Below, piece after piece: positions 34,781 through 48,217 of a stretch of 64,000 nucleotides of DNA. The DNA lies in contig NC_080081.1 of assembly GCF_949987535.1 (NCBI RefSeq), forward strand, positions 46,598,973-46,662,972. The letters are read 5' to 3'. The position numbers and the translations under genes were made by a program. Positions within the stretch are counted from its first letter, which is position 1. Each line of letters starts with the position of its first letter. Source of the DNA: Balaenoptera acutorostrata (taxonomy: Eukaryota; Chordata; Mammalia; Artiodactyla; Balaenopteridae). Under the pieces are notes generated by a model. It searched no databases, was not told the origin of the DNA, and saw nothing but the letters and a program-made list of their open reading frames with translations.

Positions 34781-37700
34781 ATGCATACACTTTTGTACCT
34801 TTTCTTGGATATTACCTGAAAAAGCCACATACTGCTCTTGTGGTCACAGGAGCAGTATTTTCACCTTGACTGGACACATTTCTTCTTATTTCAATTTTGC
34901 TCTCCTACTTAATTGGGTAATGAAATCAAAGTTTGATTTTTTTTATTGACCACTTCTGATAAAAGAACCATTACTCTTCCAAGTTTAATTTTTTTGAATT
35001 GTTGTTATTGTCTAAATTGTCTAAATTCTGAAAGTACTCCCAAGTAGTTAAGTCATTTTAGTAAAATAAATTTGATTTCTATAATACTGTTTAAATTTAG
35101 AAAATTCTAAATGGTGTCTATGACATTTGAACTACATATAGTTTCTTCATATGACTTGATTTGTTTCAATTTATTTCTTTAAAAAAAATCTACAGTGCAG
35201 AACAGAAGTTAAAATGAAATCAGATGATAAAAGTGATGATTCAGATAAATCTTATAAGTCCTACTTCATATGGGAATATTATCAAATCAAGAAACACTCT
35301 TATTTTTCATCAGTTCCTAAGACTCAATTAAAAAACAAGAATTTTTAAAATAATTTTCTAGAATTTAAACAAATCTTTATTTGAAAAACTTACTTTGTTT
35401 CTCAGAACACAGTGCAAGAAAGATTTGTTTTTAAGGTTTATATTATTTTATACAAAAAAGACCATGATAAATCTATACTAATTTTTCTTATCATTCACTG
35501 GAAAGAACATTTCTGAGCACCTACTGTGTGCATGACATTGTGCTGTAGTGATAAACATAACTAATATTTTAAAATAAACAATAGAATACTGAGAAGCTAA
35601 CTGGAAGTATTATTAAGCTTTGGCTAGATTTTGCTTGGGGCAACTCGGGCCAAGAATGGGAATAATAAAACTATATTGAGGCAGCCCAGGATGTCAGGCT
35701 GAAGCCTGATGAATGAGATGGAAACATGGGGCATTAATGATTGGTTTTGCTTTCACTGATTTAAGTGTAAGAGATGAAACTTGGAAAAGTAAAAGTATTC
35801 CTTAGGCAGGGAAAGAGATGCATGAGTGCTTCTCCAGGGGATGGGCAGCTGCCAGTCTAGAGAACAAGCTAAGCAGTGTACAAGTCACAGCCAAGAGAGC
35901 CAGGAAGGTCTGCCAGGTAGGCAAGAATGATTAATATTCAACCGTTTATCCCCCCACCGGGACACGTTCACACTTCAGACAGCAAAGGTCGAGCACAAAA
36001 AGCAATTTCTCCCCTTGAAGGATTTTGTGATGGCTTGATTGCTAACTAGCTGTCTTAGTGGTCACTGTGATTAAATTACCCATATGGTCGACATTTTCTT
36101 TATCCTAACATTCTGGAAATATGCAGTTATTGTTGGTGATTTGTTTCCTGCTAAATATTCTGTATTGCATACTGAAGATTTTAGAACCCTGTAGTGCCTT
36201 CACATGTTTCTTGTTATAAATTAACTTAGAAAACTAACTGGAAGCACAGCTCTCTTAGAAGCTCAGGAACAACACCTTTGTTTTTCCCAACACTAATGAT
36301 AAAACTGGGATCCAAAATGACAGCAACACATTCAGAGCTCAATCAAAGGTGATTGGGGACCTTCACTTATTTATTATGCTACCTTTCCTGTGTCCTATTT
36401 GTTTAATGTTGCTCTATTTTTACTAGGGTCCCTGCAGTTGGGTAAAAAGAAATCATAACTAGTATTAATAAGTTTCCTCTTGGGTAAGAGGACTCCTAGG
36501 TGAGTCTATCACAGATTAAGCCTTCCAAAAGAGTCTAATTTGAGTGTTATTTATTCTGTCACTACTCCTTATCAATTATTTAACATAATCTTTGATCACA
36601 AGCTTATTTCAACATCTAAAAATATTAAGATACAGTTAGGAGAGGTCTTTTTGAAATTAGCTCCTATACTTTCTGGAAACAAGTATGCTTCTAGGGAACT
36701 AAAGGAAGAAAAAGCCAAAATTATCTTGCTCATATAATTTGGAACTTAAAATGCCTATCTCTATTCCTGTAGCATAATTCATTCACTGAAGTTCATGACA
36801 TAATAAGGCTCACAAGACTACAGCAGAGACAAGAGGGGTAACCAGGGCTTTCTACTCTCCAGACACCATGTTGCGAGGGAAGGAGATGGTGGAGATTACA
36901 AAGGGGCCAGTGAATAACACCTTTCTTTTCCTTAATCAGTCTCTGAATCTGTCAAAAAATAAGACAGAAGAATCAGTACATGGAAGCAAAAAAATTGTCC
37001 TTACAACTGGTAAACTGCATAGGAGTATGTAGCAAGATAGTGGGCTTCCTAATACTACATCATAGAATTAGACCAACTTGCCCATGCATTAACAACCAGG
37101 GCTGGAAATTTGCAGACCTCCCAATGGAGAGGCACACCTTGTAAAAGTTAATAAAATCCAAGGGCAGACCAGAGCCCATGTTTCTTACAGGTACCTTGGT
37201 TCCCAAGAGGAAAGAGTGGCTTAGCCATGCATGCCTTCTTCATGCAAACATCAAGCAAAACTCATCCCAGCTATCCTCATTTCCAAAGGTGGTGGGGAAA
37301 AAGTGGTAGTCAGGTCTACTTAGGGAAAATGTCTTATTGGTAAAAGTTAAAGAATTGAAGACTAAGCATCCTTTTCAAGTGAGTTTCTACTCCTGTCTGA
37401 ATGGAATGGGCTCTGCCAATAGAAATGTAATCAGGTCTTAGAAGAAAGACCAAAGTCCTCAGATGAACCCAGCCTCATCCCAGCTCTCCCTCTACACCTT
37501 AGAAACTCCTGCCCTCAGGAAAATGAATAGAAAGGAGTGGTGATTTGGAAAGGGAAAGGCAAATTAGTCCCAGATAAGATGGGTATCAATAGGACATTGC
37601 TCACATTTCATCAGAGCAAATACAAAGTTTGGACAAATATGCCTGTATCTGAGAGATAAATTAACAGTAATGCCATGGCAATTTTGCAAACATATGATAA

Positions 37701-38689
37701 ATGCATTTGAAAGAATGAACAAAGGAATAAAAACAGCAAATGAGATGTACAGAAGGGAGACAAAGAGCTCAGTATGGGAGAAAATATCACCTAAGAAATA
37801 AAAGCAACACTATACAAGTGCTACAGAAGAATGTAAAAAAAATCGACACAACATAAAAAGAGCTCACAATTACATAATTAAAAGATTAGAATGAGATGAA
37901 AACATACTGTAACATTAAGAGAACAGATGTAGGAATAAATAACTCCAATACAGACATATTGCTTAAGTGAAAAAATAGTGAGGGACAGAATAGAGGTGGA
38001 TTAATAAGAAAAAAATTTGACACATTCATAATGAGTAAAAAAAAGGCAAGAATAGGAATAACTAGTGAGGAGATGAAATTATATAGAACAGGAAAAAATG
38101 ATCCAAAATAAAGATAGTATCTTTGAGATAACGAATATAAAATATGAAGCATAAAAATATTCAGAATATAGGAAAATGGGTTTGAAATGTAGAAAGACAT
38201 GACTAGTCAGATTAAGTATGTATAATATCTCATGGAAAAGTGATCAAAACAAGTATATCAAGATAAATTTTGACCTATTGAACTATAAAGAAAAAGGAAG
38301 GCTTTTGACATCCAGTTACAAAAAGTAAATCACTTACAGTATGAAAGATTAAATCTAGACTGATCTCATACTGCACAGCAACATTCAATGCCAGAAGATA
38401 TGGAATACATTCTAAAAAAATTCTAGGAAAGATATTTTCACTCAGCAACATACCTACACAAATTCTCCTTCAAGTTAGATGAAACTAGGAAAAAAAACAC
38501 TGAAAACCTGAACTAATTCAGGTAATAAAGTAAATATTAAAACAATTCTAAATGATAGAAATCTATCTAGATTTATCAATAAATAAATCATAATCGAATG
38601 ATAACATGGAAAAAAATGGGTGGTATGGTTTGGGATGATACGCTGAAACATTATTTTCTTCTGCTTTTTATGGTTTCAGTTTAATCAAG
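34781..38689. other. Long stretch of unique or unrecognised DNA
   Basis: No exon supported. 35490-35560 carries a worn L2/MIR-like tag ('gagcacctactgtgtgc'). 35600-36200 and 36790-37580 are less AT-rich and look non-repetitive. 38285-38580 resembles the ORF1 3' part of a very old L1/HAL1 element ('caatgccagaagatatgg'), low confidence. Confidence 0.45.
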
Positions 38690-39003
38690 CATGGATCATT
38701 TTAATAAAAATCATTGTCTGTACTTTTCAAGAACAAATAATATAATTCCATTTAGGTAAAATTTTTTAAACAGTCAAAATTAATTTATAGTACAGAAATA
38801 AATCAACATTTGACTGGATCCAAGAGTAGATTTACCTAGGAAGGCACATGGGAGGACATTTCTGTAATGTAAATGTCTACATCTTGACTGTGGTCCTGCT
38901 TACACAGGTGCATAAATTTATCAAAATTCATATAACGTTTTACTGAAAATAGGAGTGTCTTATCATAATTAAATTATACTTCAATAAACTTGATTTAAAA
39001 TGC
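38690..39003 (+). mobile_element. Old L1 3' end
   Basis: 'atcttgactgtggtcctgct', 'cataaatttatcaaaattc' and a final 'cttcaataaacttgattt' match an ancient L1 3' UTR. Confidence 0.75.
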
Positions 39004-39062
39004 AGTATGAGTAACTGATGACAAATAATCTGGTGGCATGGTGATTATTAGTCATATACAAA

Positions 39063-39064
<2 letters not shown>

Positions 39065-39095
<31 letters not shown>
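39065..39095. repeat. (AC)n microsatellite
   Basis: About fifteen AC units. Confidence 0.97.
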
Positions 39096-39097
<2 letters not shown>

Positions 39098-39639
39098 TAC
39101 TTTATACTGAGTGGCTATGATTACTTTCCTATTAAATGTGATCAAACAATAGAATTTTTATCCTAGAATTTAGGTAAAGAGGTTAAACAAAACTCCAAGA
39201 CCCTTAAATGAGTGGTCCTTTGTGAGGTCCACAAAGATCCCCATAAGAGGCTGCTCTCTCTAATGTTGTTTGCCCTGCCCAGTCATCTAATGCATGTCCT
39301 CATCCATCCACAGTGATTTTATACTTTTCAGAAAAAATATCCAAAATTATTTACCAATTTTCCCATTAGACTCTGGATTCAACATATTGTGATACAGAAC
39401 ACGCTATCTCCAATTCAATCTACAATCCAATTTGATTTCTTTCATTCTGAAATACAATTTCAGTGAAATATAAATTGGTCATTATTTTTAACAGTTAATT
39501 ATATATTTAACACCTGTTCAGAACATTTTAATCCTAAATGCAAGCTATTTTAATGCTCCATGAATTATGATACATATGATTTTTACATTAATAAATATTT
39601 ATGTTTTACTCCATACATCTATGTATATAAGTACGTTTA

Positions 39640-39740
39640 GATAGATGAGATGTTAGAAATAGATGATGGATTGATGGATGATAGATGGGTAGATAGATAC
39701 ATAGATAGATAGGGAACTAGGTAGATAGATATTAGATTGA
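39640..39740. repeat. Imperfect GATA/GATG microsatellite
   Basis: Interrupted gata and gatg units on the plus strand. Confidence 0.85.
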
Positions 39741-39789
39741 CTTTTTTTTTCTATACATCTCCCAAATCCACATACCCTTTCCAATTCGG

Positions 39790-40545
39790 GGAAACCATTC
39801 TCAGGGTAAGATTGAGTGTGAAACCAGTGAAGCTCCAGCTCTGTGCACCATGACTCACAGGAACCTCTATGAGTGCTAGAAGTTGTCACGGGGTTACCTT
39901 AGTTTACTGCTTTGAGATTTTTCAGGTAGCAGCACAGAGATGTGGAGCCCTGGTGGAACTCAGTGTACTTCCTTAGTTGAGGAGACAGAGCTGAGAGTGT
40001 GAGGACACCAAGGCAGAAGAGATCACAGGGCAGAGTACCAAAGAAGGAAAAGCTACACAGAGAGAAAACGCAGAAGATCTGTACTGGATCCACCTCAAAT
40101 ATTCAGCAGAGTACGGATCAACATATGTCTGTGAGGAAACTACACAAAGCTGAGGAAAGGGCCATCCTAAATGAATAGAGGGGCAGTCACCAATGCTCAA
40201 GGAAGGCCAGGAATAATTCCACTTCTCAGCAGCCAGATTTGAAAACCTTATGATCATAGGACACTATGAATGGAGTACTCAGAAGTGTCCTGCACTATTA
40301 GTGGGGAATAATTAGCCCTAGACTAAATATTGCCCTTATCCGGTGCAACAAATCATAAAAGGATCAAACTGTTTCTAAGAAACTTGACTGTATCCTACAA
40401 CAAAGCTCAAAAATTTTCATAGAAATAAAATACAACTAGAACTCAACAAGTAAAAATTAATAATGCTTGGCATCCAAACAAATGTTATGATGTATGCAAA
40501 GAAGCAGGAAAACATGATTCTACTGAGGGAAAAAAAATCTAGCAC
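39790..40545 (+). mobile_element. Probable 5' region of an ancient L1M/HAL1-type element
   Basis: 'gagccctggtggaactcagtg' near 39945 and 'atgcaaagaagcaggaaaac' near 40493 resemble known old L1 5' sequence. It is non-coding. Confidence 0.5.
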
Positions 40546-40610
40546 TATGTTAAACGTATACTGAAAGCTCAATAAATGTTTGCTGAATGAGTGACTGACT
40601 GAATGAATCA
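40546..40610 (+). mobile_element. L2/MIR-type tail
   Basis: 'gctcaataaatgtttgctga' followed by GAATGA-like units, the common ending of L2 and MIR. Confidence 0.6.
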
Positions 40611-41262
40611 TAGAAAACAAATTTGTCTCAATGTTCTTGCCCAGTAAGAATATTTGTTTTCCCAAGTATTTTTCTTCAGCTAAAATTCTTGTCATATTAT
40701 TTCTTATGTGTCTTTCAAAAGGTAAAACTCCCTATGAGATGCTGGACAGATGTTTCAGCATTGATCACAGATCTGGACCAAATTGAACAGAAAATATTTA
40801 TTAAATGAGCAAATGAAGGAAGAAGAAAAATAAGGAACAAAACATAAAATATTTTAAATGCTGGGGTTCACAACAAATTATCGATTCACCATTACTATAT
40901 ACAACCTTTTCATCACTTCAACAGCATTTTCTTCTCTAACTGAAGATGAGTTCTGGGATTTAAATGATACCTGAGTTTGTGCATTTTGGACCAAAAATAA
41001 TAGAGCTTTAGACTAATGATCTTGACAATCTAGAAAAGGATATAATTTTCTTTCTCACTGTTTCCAAACTTTCACTGCATATCATTTTTTTAACTACATG
41101 TCAAATTATAACTCCATCTTACAAGTAACTATTTAGTTAATTACTAATAAAAAAACAACAGTTTTTCTGGAGTCATTAGGATTTAAATAATTTACCAACA
41201 TATTAATTTAAGCTTGCTTTTTTTAAAAAAGTTTAGCTGTTGTTACTTTAGTTCCAGGATTG
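40611..41262. other. Unique AT-rich DNA
   Basis: Nothing recognised. Confidence 0.4.
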
Positions 41263-41462
41263 AAACACAATTCTTTTTTTTTTTTTTTTTGATTTTTTGA
41301 ATTTTATTTAATTTATTTTTTTATACAGCAGGATCTTATTAGTCATCAATTTTATACACATCAGTGTATACATGTCGATCCCAATCGCCCAATTCATCAC
41401 ACCACCCCTACCACCCTCCCGCTGCTTTCCCTCCTTGGTGTCCATACGTTTGTTCTCTACAT

Positions 41463-44400
41463 CTATGTCTCAATTTCTGCCCTGCAAACTGGTTCATCTG
41501 TACAAGTTTTAGAGGTTCCACATATATGCATTAATATACGATATTTGTTTTTCTTTTTCTGACTTACTTCACTCTGTATGACAGTCTCTAGATCCATCCA
41601 CTTCTCTACAAATGACCCAATTTCGTTCCTTTTTATGGCTGAGTAATATTCCATTGTATATATGTACCACTTCTTCTTTATCCATTCATCTGATGATGGG
41701 CATTTAGGTTGCTTCCATGACCTGGCTATTGTAAATAGTGCTGCAATGAACATTGGGGTGCATGTGTCTTTCTGAATTATGGTTTTCTCTGGGTATATGC
41801 CCAGTAGTGAGATTGCTGGATCATATGGTAATTTTATTTTTAGTTTTTTAAGGAACCTCCATACTGTTCTCCATAGTGGCTGTATCAATTTACATTCTCA
41901 CCAACAGTGCAAGAGGGTTCCCTTTTCTCCACACCCTCTCCAGCATTTGTTGTTTGTAGATTTTCTGATGACGCCCATTCTAACTGGTGTGTGGTGGTAC
42001 CTCATTGTAGTTTTGATTTGCATTTCTCTAATAATTAGTGATGTTGAGCAGCTTTTCATGTGCTTCTTGGCCATCTGTATGTCTTCTTTGGAGAAATGTC
42101 TATTTAGGTCTTCTGCCCATTTTTGGATTGCGTTGTTTGTTTTTTTTATTATTGAGCTGCGTGAGCTGTTTATATATTTTGGAGATTAATCCTTTGTCCG
42201 TCGATTCGCTTGAAAATATTTTCTCCCATTCTGAGGGTTGTCTTTTCGTCTTGTTTATGGTTTCCTTTGCTGTGCAAAAGCTTTGAAGTTTCATTAGGTC
42301 CCATTTGTTTATTTTTGTTTTTATTTCCATTACTCTAGGAGGTGGATCAAATAAGATCTTGCTGTGATTTATGTCAAAGAGTGTTCTTCCTTTGTTTTCC
42401 TCTAAGAGTTTTATAGTGGCCAGTCTTACATTTAGGTCTTGAATCCATTTTGAGTTTATTTTTGTGTATGGTGTTAGGGAGTGTTCTAATTTCATTCTTT
42501 TACATATAGCTGTCCAGTTTTCCCAGCACCACTTATTGAAGAGACTGTCTTTTCTCCATTGTATATCCTTGCCTCCTTTGTCCTAGATTAGTTGACCATA
42601 GGTGCATGGGTTTACCTCTGGGCTTTCTATCTTGTTGCATTGATTATGTTTCTGGTTTTGTGCCAGTACCATATGGTCTTGATTACTGCAGCTTTGTAGT
42701 ATAGTCTGAAGTCAGGGAGTCTGATTCCTCCAGCTCCATTTTTTTCTCTAGACTGCTTTGGCTATTCAGGGTATTTTGTGTCTCCATACACATTTTAAGA
42801 TTTTTTTTTTCTAGTTCCATAAAAAATGCCATTGGTAATTTGATAGGGATTGCATTGAATCTGTAGATTGCTTTGGGTAGTACAGTCATTTTCACAATAT
42901 TGATTCTTCCAATCCAAGAACAGGGTATGTCTCTCTATCTGTTGGTATCATCTTTAACTACTTTCATCAGTGTCTTATAGTTTTCTGCCTACAGGTCTTT
43001 TGTCTCCCTAGGTAGATTTATTGCTAGGTATTTTATTCTTTTTGTTGCAGTAAATGGGAGTAAATGGGAGTGTTTCCTTCATTTCTCTTTCAGATTTTTA
43101 ATCATTAGTGTATAGGAATGCAAAAGATTTCTGTGCATTAATTTTGTATCTTGCAACTTTACCAAATTCATTGATTAGCTCTATAGCTTTCTGGTGGCAT
43201 ATTTAGGATTCTCTATGTATAATATCATGTCATCTGTAAACACTGAGAGTTTTACTTCTTTTCCAATTTTTCTTGTTTTATTTCTTTTTCTTCTCTGATT
43301 GCCATGGCTAGGATTTCCAAAACTATGTGTAATAATAGTGGTGAGAGTGGACATCCTTGTCTCATTCCTGATCTTAGAGGAAATGTTTTCAGTCTTTGAC
43401 CATTGAAAATGATGTTTGCTTTTGGTTTGTCGTATATTCCCTTTATTATGTTGAGGTAGCTTCCCTCTATGCCCACTTTCTGAAGAGTTTTTATCATAAA
43501 TGGGTGTTGAATTTTGTCAAAAGCTTTTCCTGCATCTATTGAGATGATCATATGGTTTTTATTCTTCAATTTGTTAATAAGGTGTATCACATTGATTGAT
43601 TTACATATATTGAAGAATCCTTGCATCCCTGGGGTAAATCTCACTTGATCATGCTGTATGATCCTTTTAATGTGTTGTTGGATTCTGTTTGGTAGTATTT
43701 TGTTGAGGATTTTTGTGTCTACATTCATCAGATATATGGCCTGTAATTTTCTATTTTTGTAGTATCTTTGCCTGGTTTTGGTATCAGGGTGATGGTGGCC
43801 TCATAGAATGAGTTTGGGAGTGTTCTTTCCTCCACAATTTCTTGGAAGAGTTTGAGAAGGATGGGTGTTAGCTCTTCTCTAAATGTTTGAAAGAATTCAC
43901 CTGTGAAGCCATCTGGTCCTGGACTTTTGTTTGTTGGCAGATTTTTTAATCTCAGTATCAATTTCATTACTTGTGATTGGTCTGTTCATATTTTCTACTT
44001 CTTCCTGATTCAGTCTTGGAAGATTATACCTTTCTAAGAATTTTGTCCAGTTCTTCCAGGTTGTCCATTTTATTGGCATAGAATTGCTTGTAGTAGTCTC
44101 TTAGGATGCTTTTGTATTTCTGTGGTGTCTGTTGTAACCTCTCCTTTTTCATTTCTAATTTCATTAATTTGAGTCCTCTCCCTCTTTTTCTTGATGAGTC
44201 TGCCTAATGGTTTATCAATTTTGTTTATCTTCTGAAAGAACCAGCTTTTAGTTTTAATGATCTTTGCTATTGCTTTCTCTGTTTCTATTTCATTTATTTC
44301 TGCTATGATCTTTATGATTTCTTTCCTTCTGCTAACTTTAGGTTTTGTTTGTTCTTCTTTCTCTGGTTCCTTCAGGTTTAAGGTTAGATTGTTTATTTGA

Positions 44401-45331
44401 GATTTTTCTTGTTTCTTGAGGTAGGTATGTATAGCTATAAATTTCCCTCTTAGAACTGCTTTTGCTGCATCCCATAGGTTTTGGATCATCGTGTTTTCAT
44501 TGTCATTTGTCTCCAGTTATTTTTTGAACTCCTCTTTGATTTCTTCAGTGATCTCTTGGTTTTTAAGTAAATTATTGTTTAGCCTCCATGTGTTTCTGTT
44601 TTTTATGTGTTTTTCCCTGTCATTGATAGCTAATCTCATAGCATTGTGGTCAGAAATGATGCTTGATACGATTTCAATTTTCTTAAATTACTGCAGCTAG
44701 ATTTGTGACCTAAGATGTGATCTATCCTGGAGAATGTTCCATGTGCACTTTAGAAGAAAGTGCAATCTGCTGTTTTTGGATGGAATGCCCTATAAATATC
44801 AATTAAATCTCTCTGGTCTATTGTGTCATTTAAAGCTTCTGTTTCCTTATTAATTTTTGGTCTGTATGATCTGTCTATTAGTGTAAGTGAGGTGTTAAAG
44901 TCCCTCACTATTATTGTGTTACTGTCAATTTCCCCTTTTATAGCTGTTACCAGTTGCCTTATGTATTGAGGTGTTCCCATATTGGTTGCATATATACTTA
45001 TAATTGTTATATCTTCTTCTTGGATTGATCCCTTGATCATTATGTAGTGTCCTTCCTTGTCTCTTATAACAATCTTTATTTTAAAGTCTATTTTATCTGA
45101 TATGAATATTGTTACTCCAGCTTTCTTTTGATTTCCATTTGCATGGAATACCTCTTTCCATCCTCTCACTTTCTGTCTGTATGTGTCCCTAGATCTGAAG
45201 TGAATATCTTGTAGACAACATATATATGGGTCTTGGTTTTGTATCCCTTCAGCAACCCTTTGTCTTTTCATTGGAGCTTTTAATCCATTCACGTTTAAGG
45301 TAATTATCAATATGTATGTTCCTATGACCAT
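41463..45331 (-). pseudogene. L1-F ORF2 remnant, reverse transcriptase box retained
   Basis: Begins MVIGTYILIITLNVNG at 45331 and ends RAEIET at 41463. The endonuclease carries damaging-looking changes: QDIHF where the family has QETHF, IYATN for IYAPN, and VRDFN for VGDFN. The reverse transcriptase segments are at 43252-43967 ([14 protein letters not shown], then [30 protein letters not shown]). The catalytic box near 43235 reads FTDD, so both Asp remain. Frame breaks occur near 43728, 43250, 42895 and 42100. C-terminal text ([19 protein letters not shown]) is at 41463-41888. Confidence 0.93.
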
Positions 45332-45389
45332 TTTCTTAATTGTTTTGGGTTTGTTTTTCTAGGTCCTTTTCTTCTCTTGTGTTTCCCAC

Positions 45390-46295
45390 TTAGAGAAGTT
45401 CCTTTACCATTTGTTGTAGAGCTGGTTTGGTGGTGCTGTATTCTCTTAGCTTTTGTTTGTCTGTAAAGCTTTTGATTTCTCCATCGAATCTGAATGAGAT
45501 CCTTGCTGGGTAAAGTAATCTTGGTTGTAGGTCCTTCCCTTTCATCACTTTAAGTATATAATGCCACTCCCTTCTGGCTTGTAGAGTTTCTGCTGAGAAA
45601 TCAGCTGTTCACCTTGTGGGAGTTCCCTTTTATGTTATTTGTCATTTTTCCCTTGCTGCTTTCAAAACTTTTTCTTTGTCTTTAATTTTTGCCAATTTGA
45701 TTCCTATGTGTCTCGGCGTGTTTCTCCTTGGGTTTATCCTGTATGGGACTGTCTGTGCTTCCTGGACTTGGGTGGTTATTTCCTTTCCCATGTTAGGGAA
45801 GTTTTCAACTATAATCTCTTCAAATATTTTCTCAGGTCCTTTCTCTCTCTCTTCTCCTTCTAGGACCCCTATAACACAAATGTTGCTGCGTTTAATGTTG
45901 TCCCAGTGGTCTCTTAGGCTGTCTTCATTTATTTTCATTCTTTTTTCTTTATTCTCTTCTGCAGCAGTGAATTCCACCATTCTGTCTTCCAGATCACTTA
46001 TCTGTTTTTCTGCCTTAGTTATTCTGCTATTGATTCCTTCTAGTGTAGTTTTCATTTCAGTTATTGTGTTGTTCATCTCTGTTTGTTTGTTGTTTAATTC
46101 TTCTAGGTCTTTGTTAAACATTTCTTGCATCTTCTTGATCTTTGCCTCCATTCTTTTTCTGAGGTCCTGGATCATCTTCACTATCATTATTCTGAATTCG
46201 TTTTCTGTAAGGTTGCCTATCTCCACTTCATTTATTTGTTTTTCTGGGGTTTTATCTTGTTCTTTCATCTGGTACATAGCTCTCTGCCTTTTCAT
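45390..46295 (-). pseudogene. L1-F ORF1, single frame with about three stops
   Basis: 302 codons from MKRQRAMYQMKEQDKT (46295) to the family stop at 45390, with no net frameshift. The first 217 codons are open, covering the coiled coil (MNNTITEMKTTLEGINSRIT) and much of the RNA-recognition domain. Stops at 45642-45644 (TGA), then a TAA and a TGA soon after, cut off the C-terminal domain, whose RRE-H-ILKVMKGKDLQPRL text is otherwise intact. Confidence 0.92.
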
Positions 46296-46396
46296 CTTGT
46301 CTATCTTTCTGTGAATGTGGTTTTTATTCCACAGGCTGCAGGATGGTAGTTCTTCTTACTTCTGCTCTCTGCCTTGTGGTCTAAAACACAGTTCTT

Positions 46397-47699
46397 ATTC
46401 CAAAAGTCTTGTTCTTTCCTGCCACAATATTATAGGGTCTTCCATCACTGAGAGCCACTAAGCATCTGAAACAACAATAAAATACCTGTCTCAAGAAGTT
46501 TTAATATTCACTACAATTTTAGATTGAACTTTACAATAAAAAGTTATTCAAAAATAGTTTTATCTCTTCTCATATGACATGCCTTACAAGTCTTACTTAG
46601 GGTTCTGCTGAGTCCTAGTGACAGTATATAGTGATAGAAGAAAGAAACAATGGAGATAAACACAATGGATATTTTAAAAATAATATTCTTACTTGTATAT
46701 TAGAATTAAATGTGTCTCTATCTTAAATTGGACTGTTTATTCTCTTTTAAAATCAAATTTTATTTTCTTAAATCTCTATATGATGTTCACTTAGTTTCCT
46801 ATTTTTTTTTTTTAAACTATGGAACATTCTTTGATGTAAAATATATGATTTAAATATTTTGATGTGTACTTTATCCAAACAGCATTTACTCCATACTTAG
46901 AGAGATTTTTTTTTTAAGTTGTCCAGTTCTTTTTATGTTTAGTAATGCTTAAGTGGCCACAGAATTTTATCAGAACCATAGTTTTGATAAACACAATTTC
47001 ACTTTCTCAGCTTTAAAAACAATGAGAAATACATACTGGTGCCATGAGAGGGAACAATGAACAATACTATTTTATTTTAATTATAACTACTGCTTTTAAG
47101 GAAAATAATGCATTTTAATATTTTACATAAACTTTCACTGCTATTATTTTTCTGTTTCTTTACTCACTGAAGTCTGTTTCAAATTACTAATATATTGTGT
47201 CATTTAAAAAATTCAGCAGGATTCTTAATTATTACTTAATTTTGTTTGTCAATTACTGAATGCATTGTTCTTCTTAAAGAGTTATTCAACATAAGATTTT
47301 CTTTCCAATTCGAAAAGCACAGAAATTTCTGAAGTTGTATAGGTCGTAGACCTTTCAAACACTGTGAAAGAATATATCTTGCTCCTCAATCTTGATGACA
47401 TTTTATACTTTTATGTGGCTTTTAGAGTGAAGGCATAACAGAGGAACACAGGAATTATCTGTCCAAAGGTATGAAAAATTGCTAGAAGTTATTTTGTTAA
47501 AGGCCAATATAAATTCCTAGGACTTGGTCAATAAAATAGGTTGGGCTGTTGTATGAAATCACATATTGCTTTAAGCATTACAAGAAAGATAAATCAATAT
47601 TATCAGAAATTCTTTAGTTACATTACTAACGTTTCAAATGAATACTTATTTAGAAGAGAGAGATATATAAAAAACTTTATTTTTTCTGTACATTAAATA
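46397..47699. other. Unique AT-rich DNA
   Basis: Nothing recognised. Confidence 0.45.
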
Positions 47700-47750
47700 T
47701 GGTCTTGTATCCAATCTTGGGGTATATTTATGTTGAAAATTTGAATATCC
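47700..47750 (+). repeat. 50-bp direct repeat, copy 1
   Basis: 'ggtcttgt' followed by 'gtatatttatgtt' and 'ttgaatatcc'. Roughly 84% identical to 48218-48267. Confidence 0.75.
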
Positions 47751-47998
47751 AGAGGCAGGCAGTGGGGGTTGGGAAAAACAGGTGAAGGGGGTTAAAAGGT
47801 AATAAGAAAAATACTGTAGTTGATGTAAAAAAAGGAATAGAAATTTTGAATCATATTTAAAATACTGATTTTATATATATGTATATATATATATTTATGT
47901 ATATGCTAAAAAATTAACTCTATTTTATTTTATTAAAAAAAATTAAAATATTTTTGGAGCATGAACCAATCAAAAAATGAATTAAATAATTTAAAATG

Positions 47999-48199
47999 GA
48001 TAACCAACAAGAACTTACTGTATAACACAGGGAACTGTGCTCAATATTTGTGACAACCTAAGTGGGAAAAGAATTTGAAAAAGAAGAGATACATGTATAT
48101 GTATAACTGAATCACTTTACTGTACACCTGAAACTATCACAACATTGTTAATCAACTGTACTCCAATATAAAATAAAAAGTTAAAAAAATAAATAAATA
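47999..48199 (+). mobile_element. L1-G: short L1 3' end
   Basis: About 200 bases of long-type 3' UTR ('cttactgtataacacagggaa' to the AAAT tail). Weak flank similarity (AAATAA-TT-AAAA) suggests a target duplication at 47984-47999 and 48200-48217. Confidence 0.88.
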
Positions 48200-48217
48200 A
48201 AATAACTTTTAAAAAGG

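Larger units (their letters stand above)
41276..46383 (-). mobile_element. L1-F: LINE-1 lacking nearly all of the 5' UTR, minus strand
   Basis: Contains the short-type 3' end and poly(A) (about 19 T at 41274-41291), a 3' UTR, ORF2 and ORF1, and stops about 90 bases upstream of the ORF1 ATG. Flanks AAACACAATTCTT (41263-41275) and AAACACAGTTCTT (46384-46396) differ at one base. It seems the best-preserved L1 in the window, but both frames are broken. Confidence 0.94.

Noticed and set aside
39640..39740. Regularly spaced short repeats, checked as a CRISPR-like array
   Set aside because: Tetranucleotide microsatellite without unique spacers, in a mammalian genome.
45616..46314. 232-codon plus-strand frame, the longest in the window
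   Set aside because: Antisense shadow of L1-F ORF1, whose minus-strand frame has clear family text. The same applies to 7229-7735 and 16076-16753.
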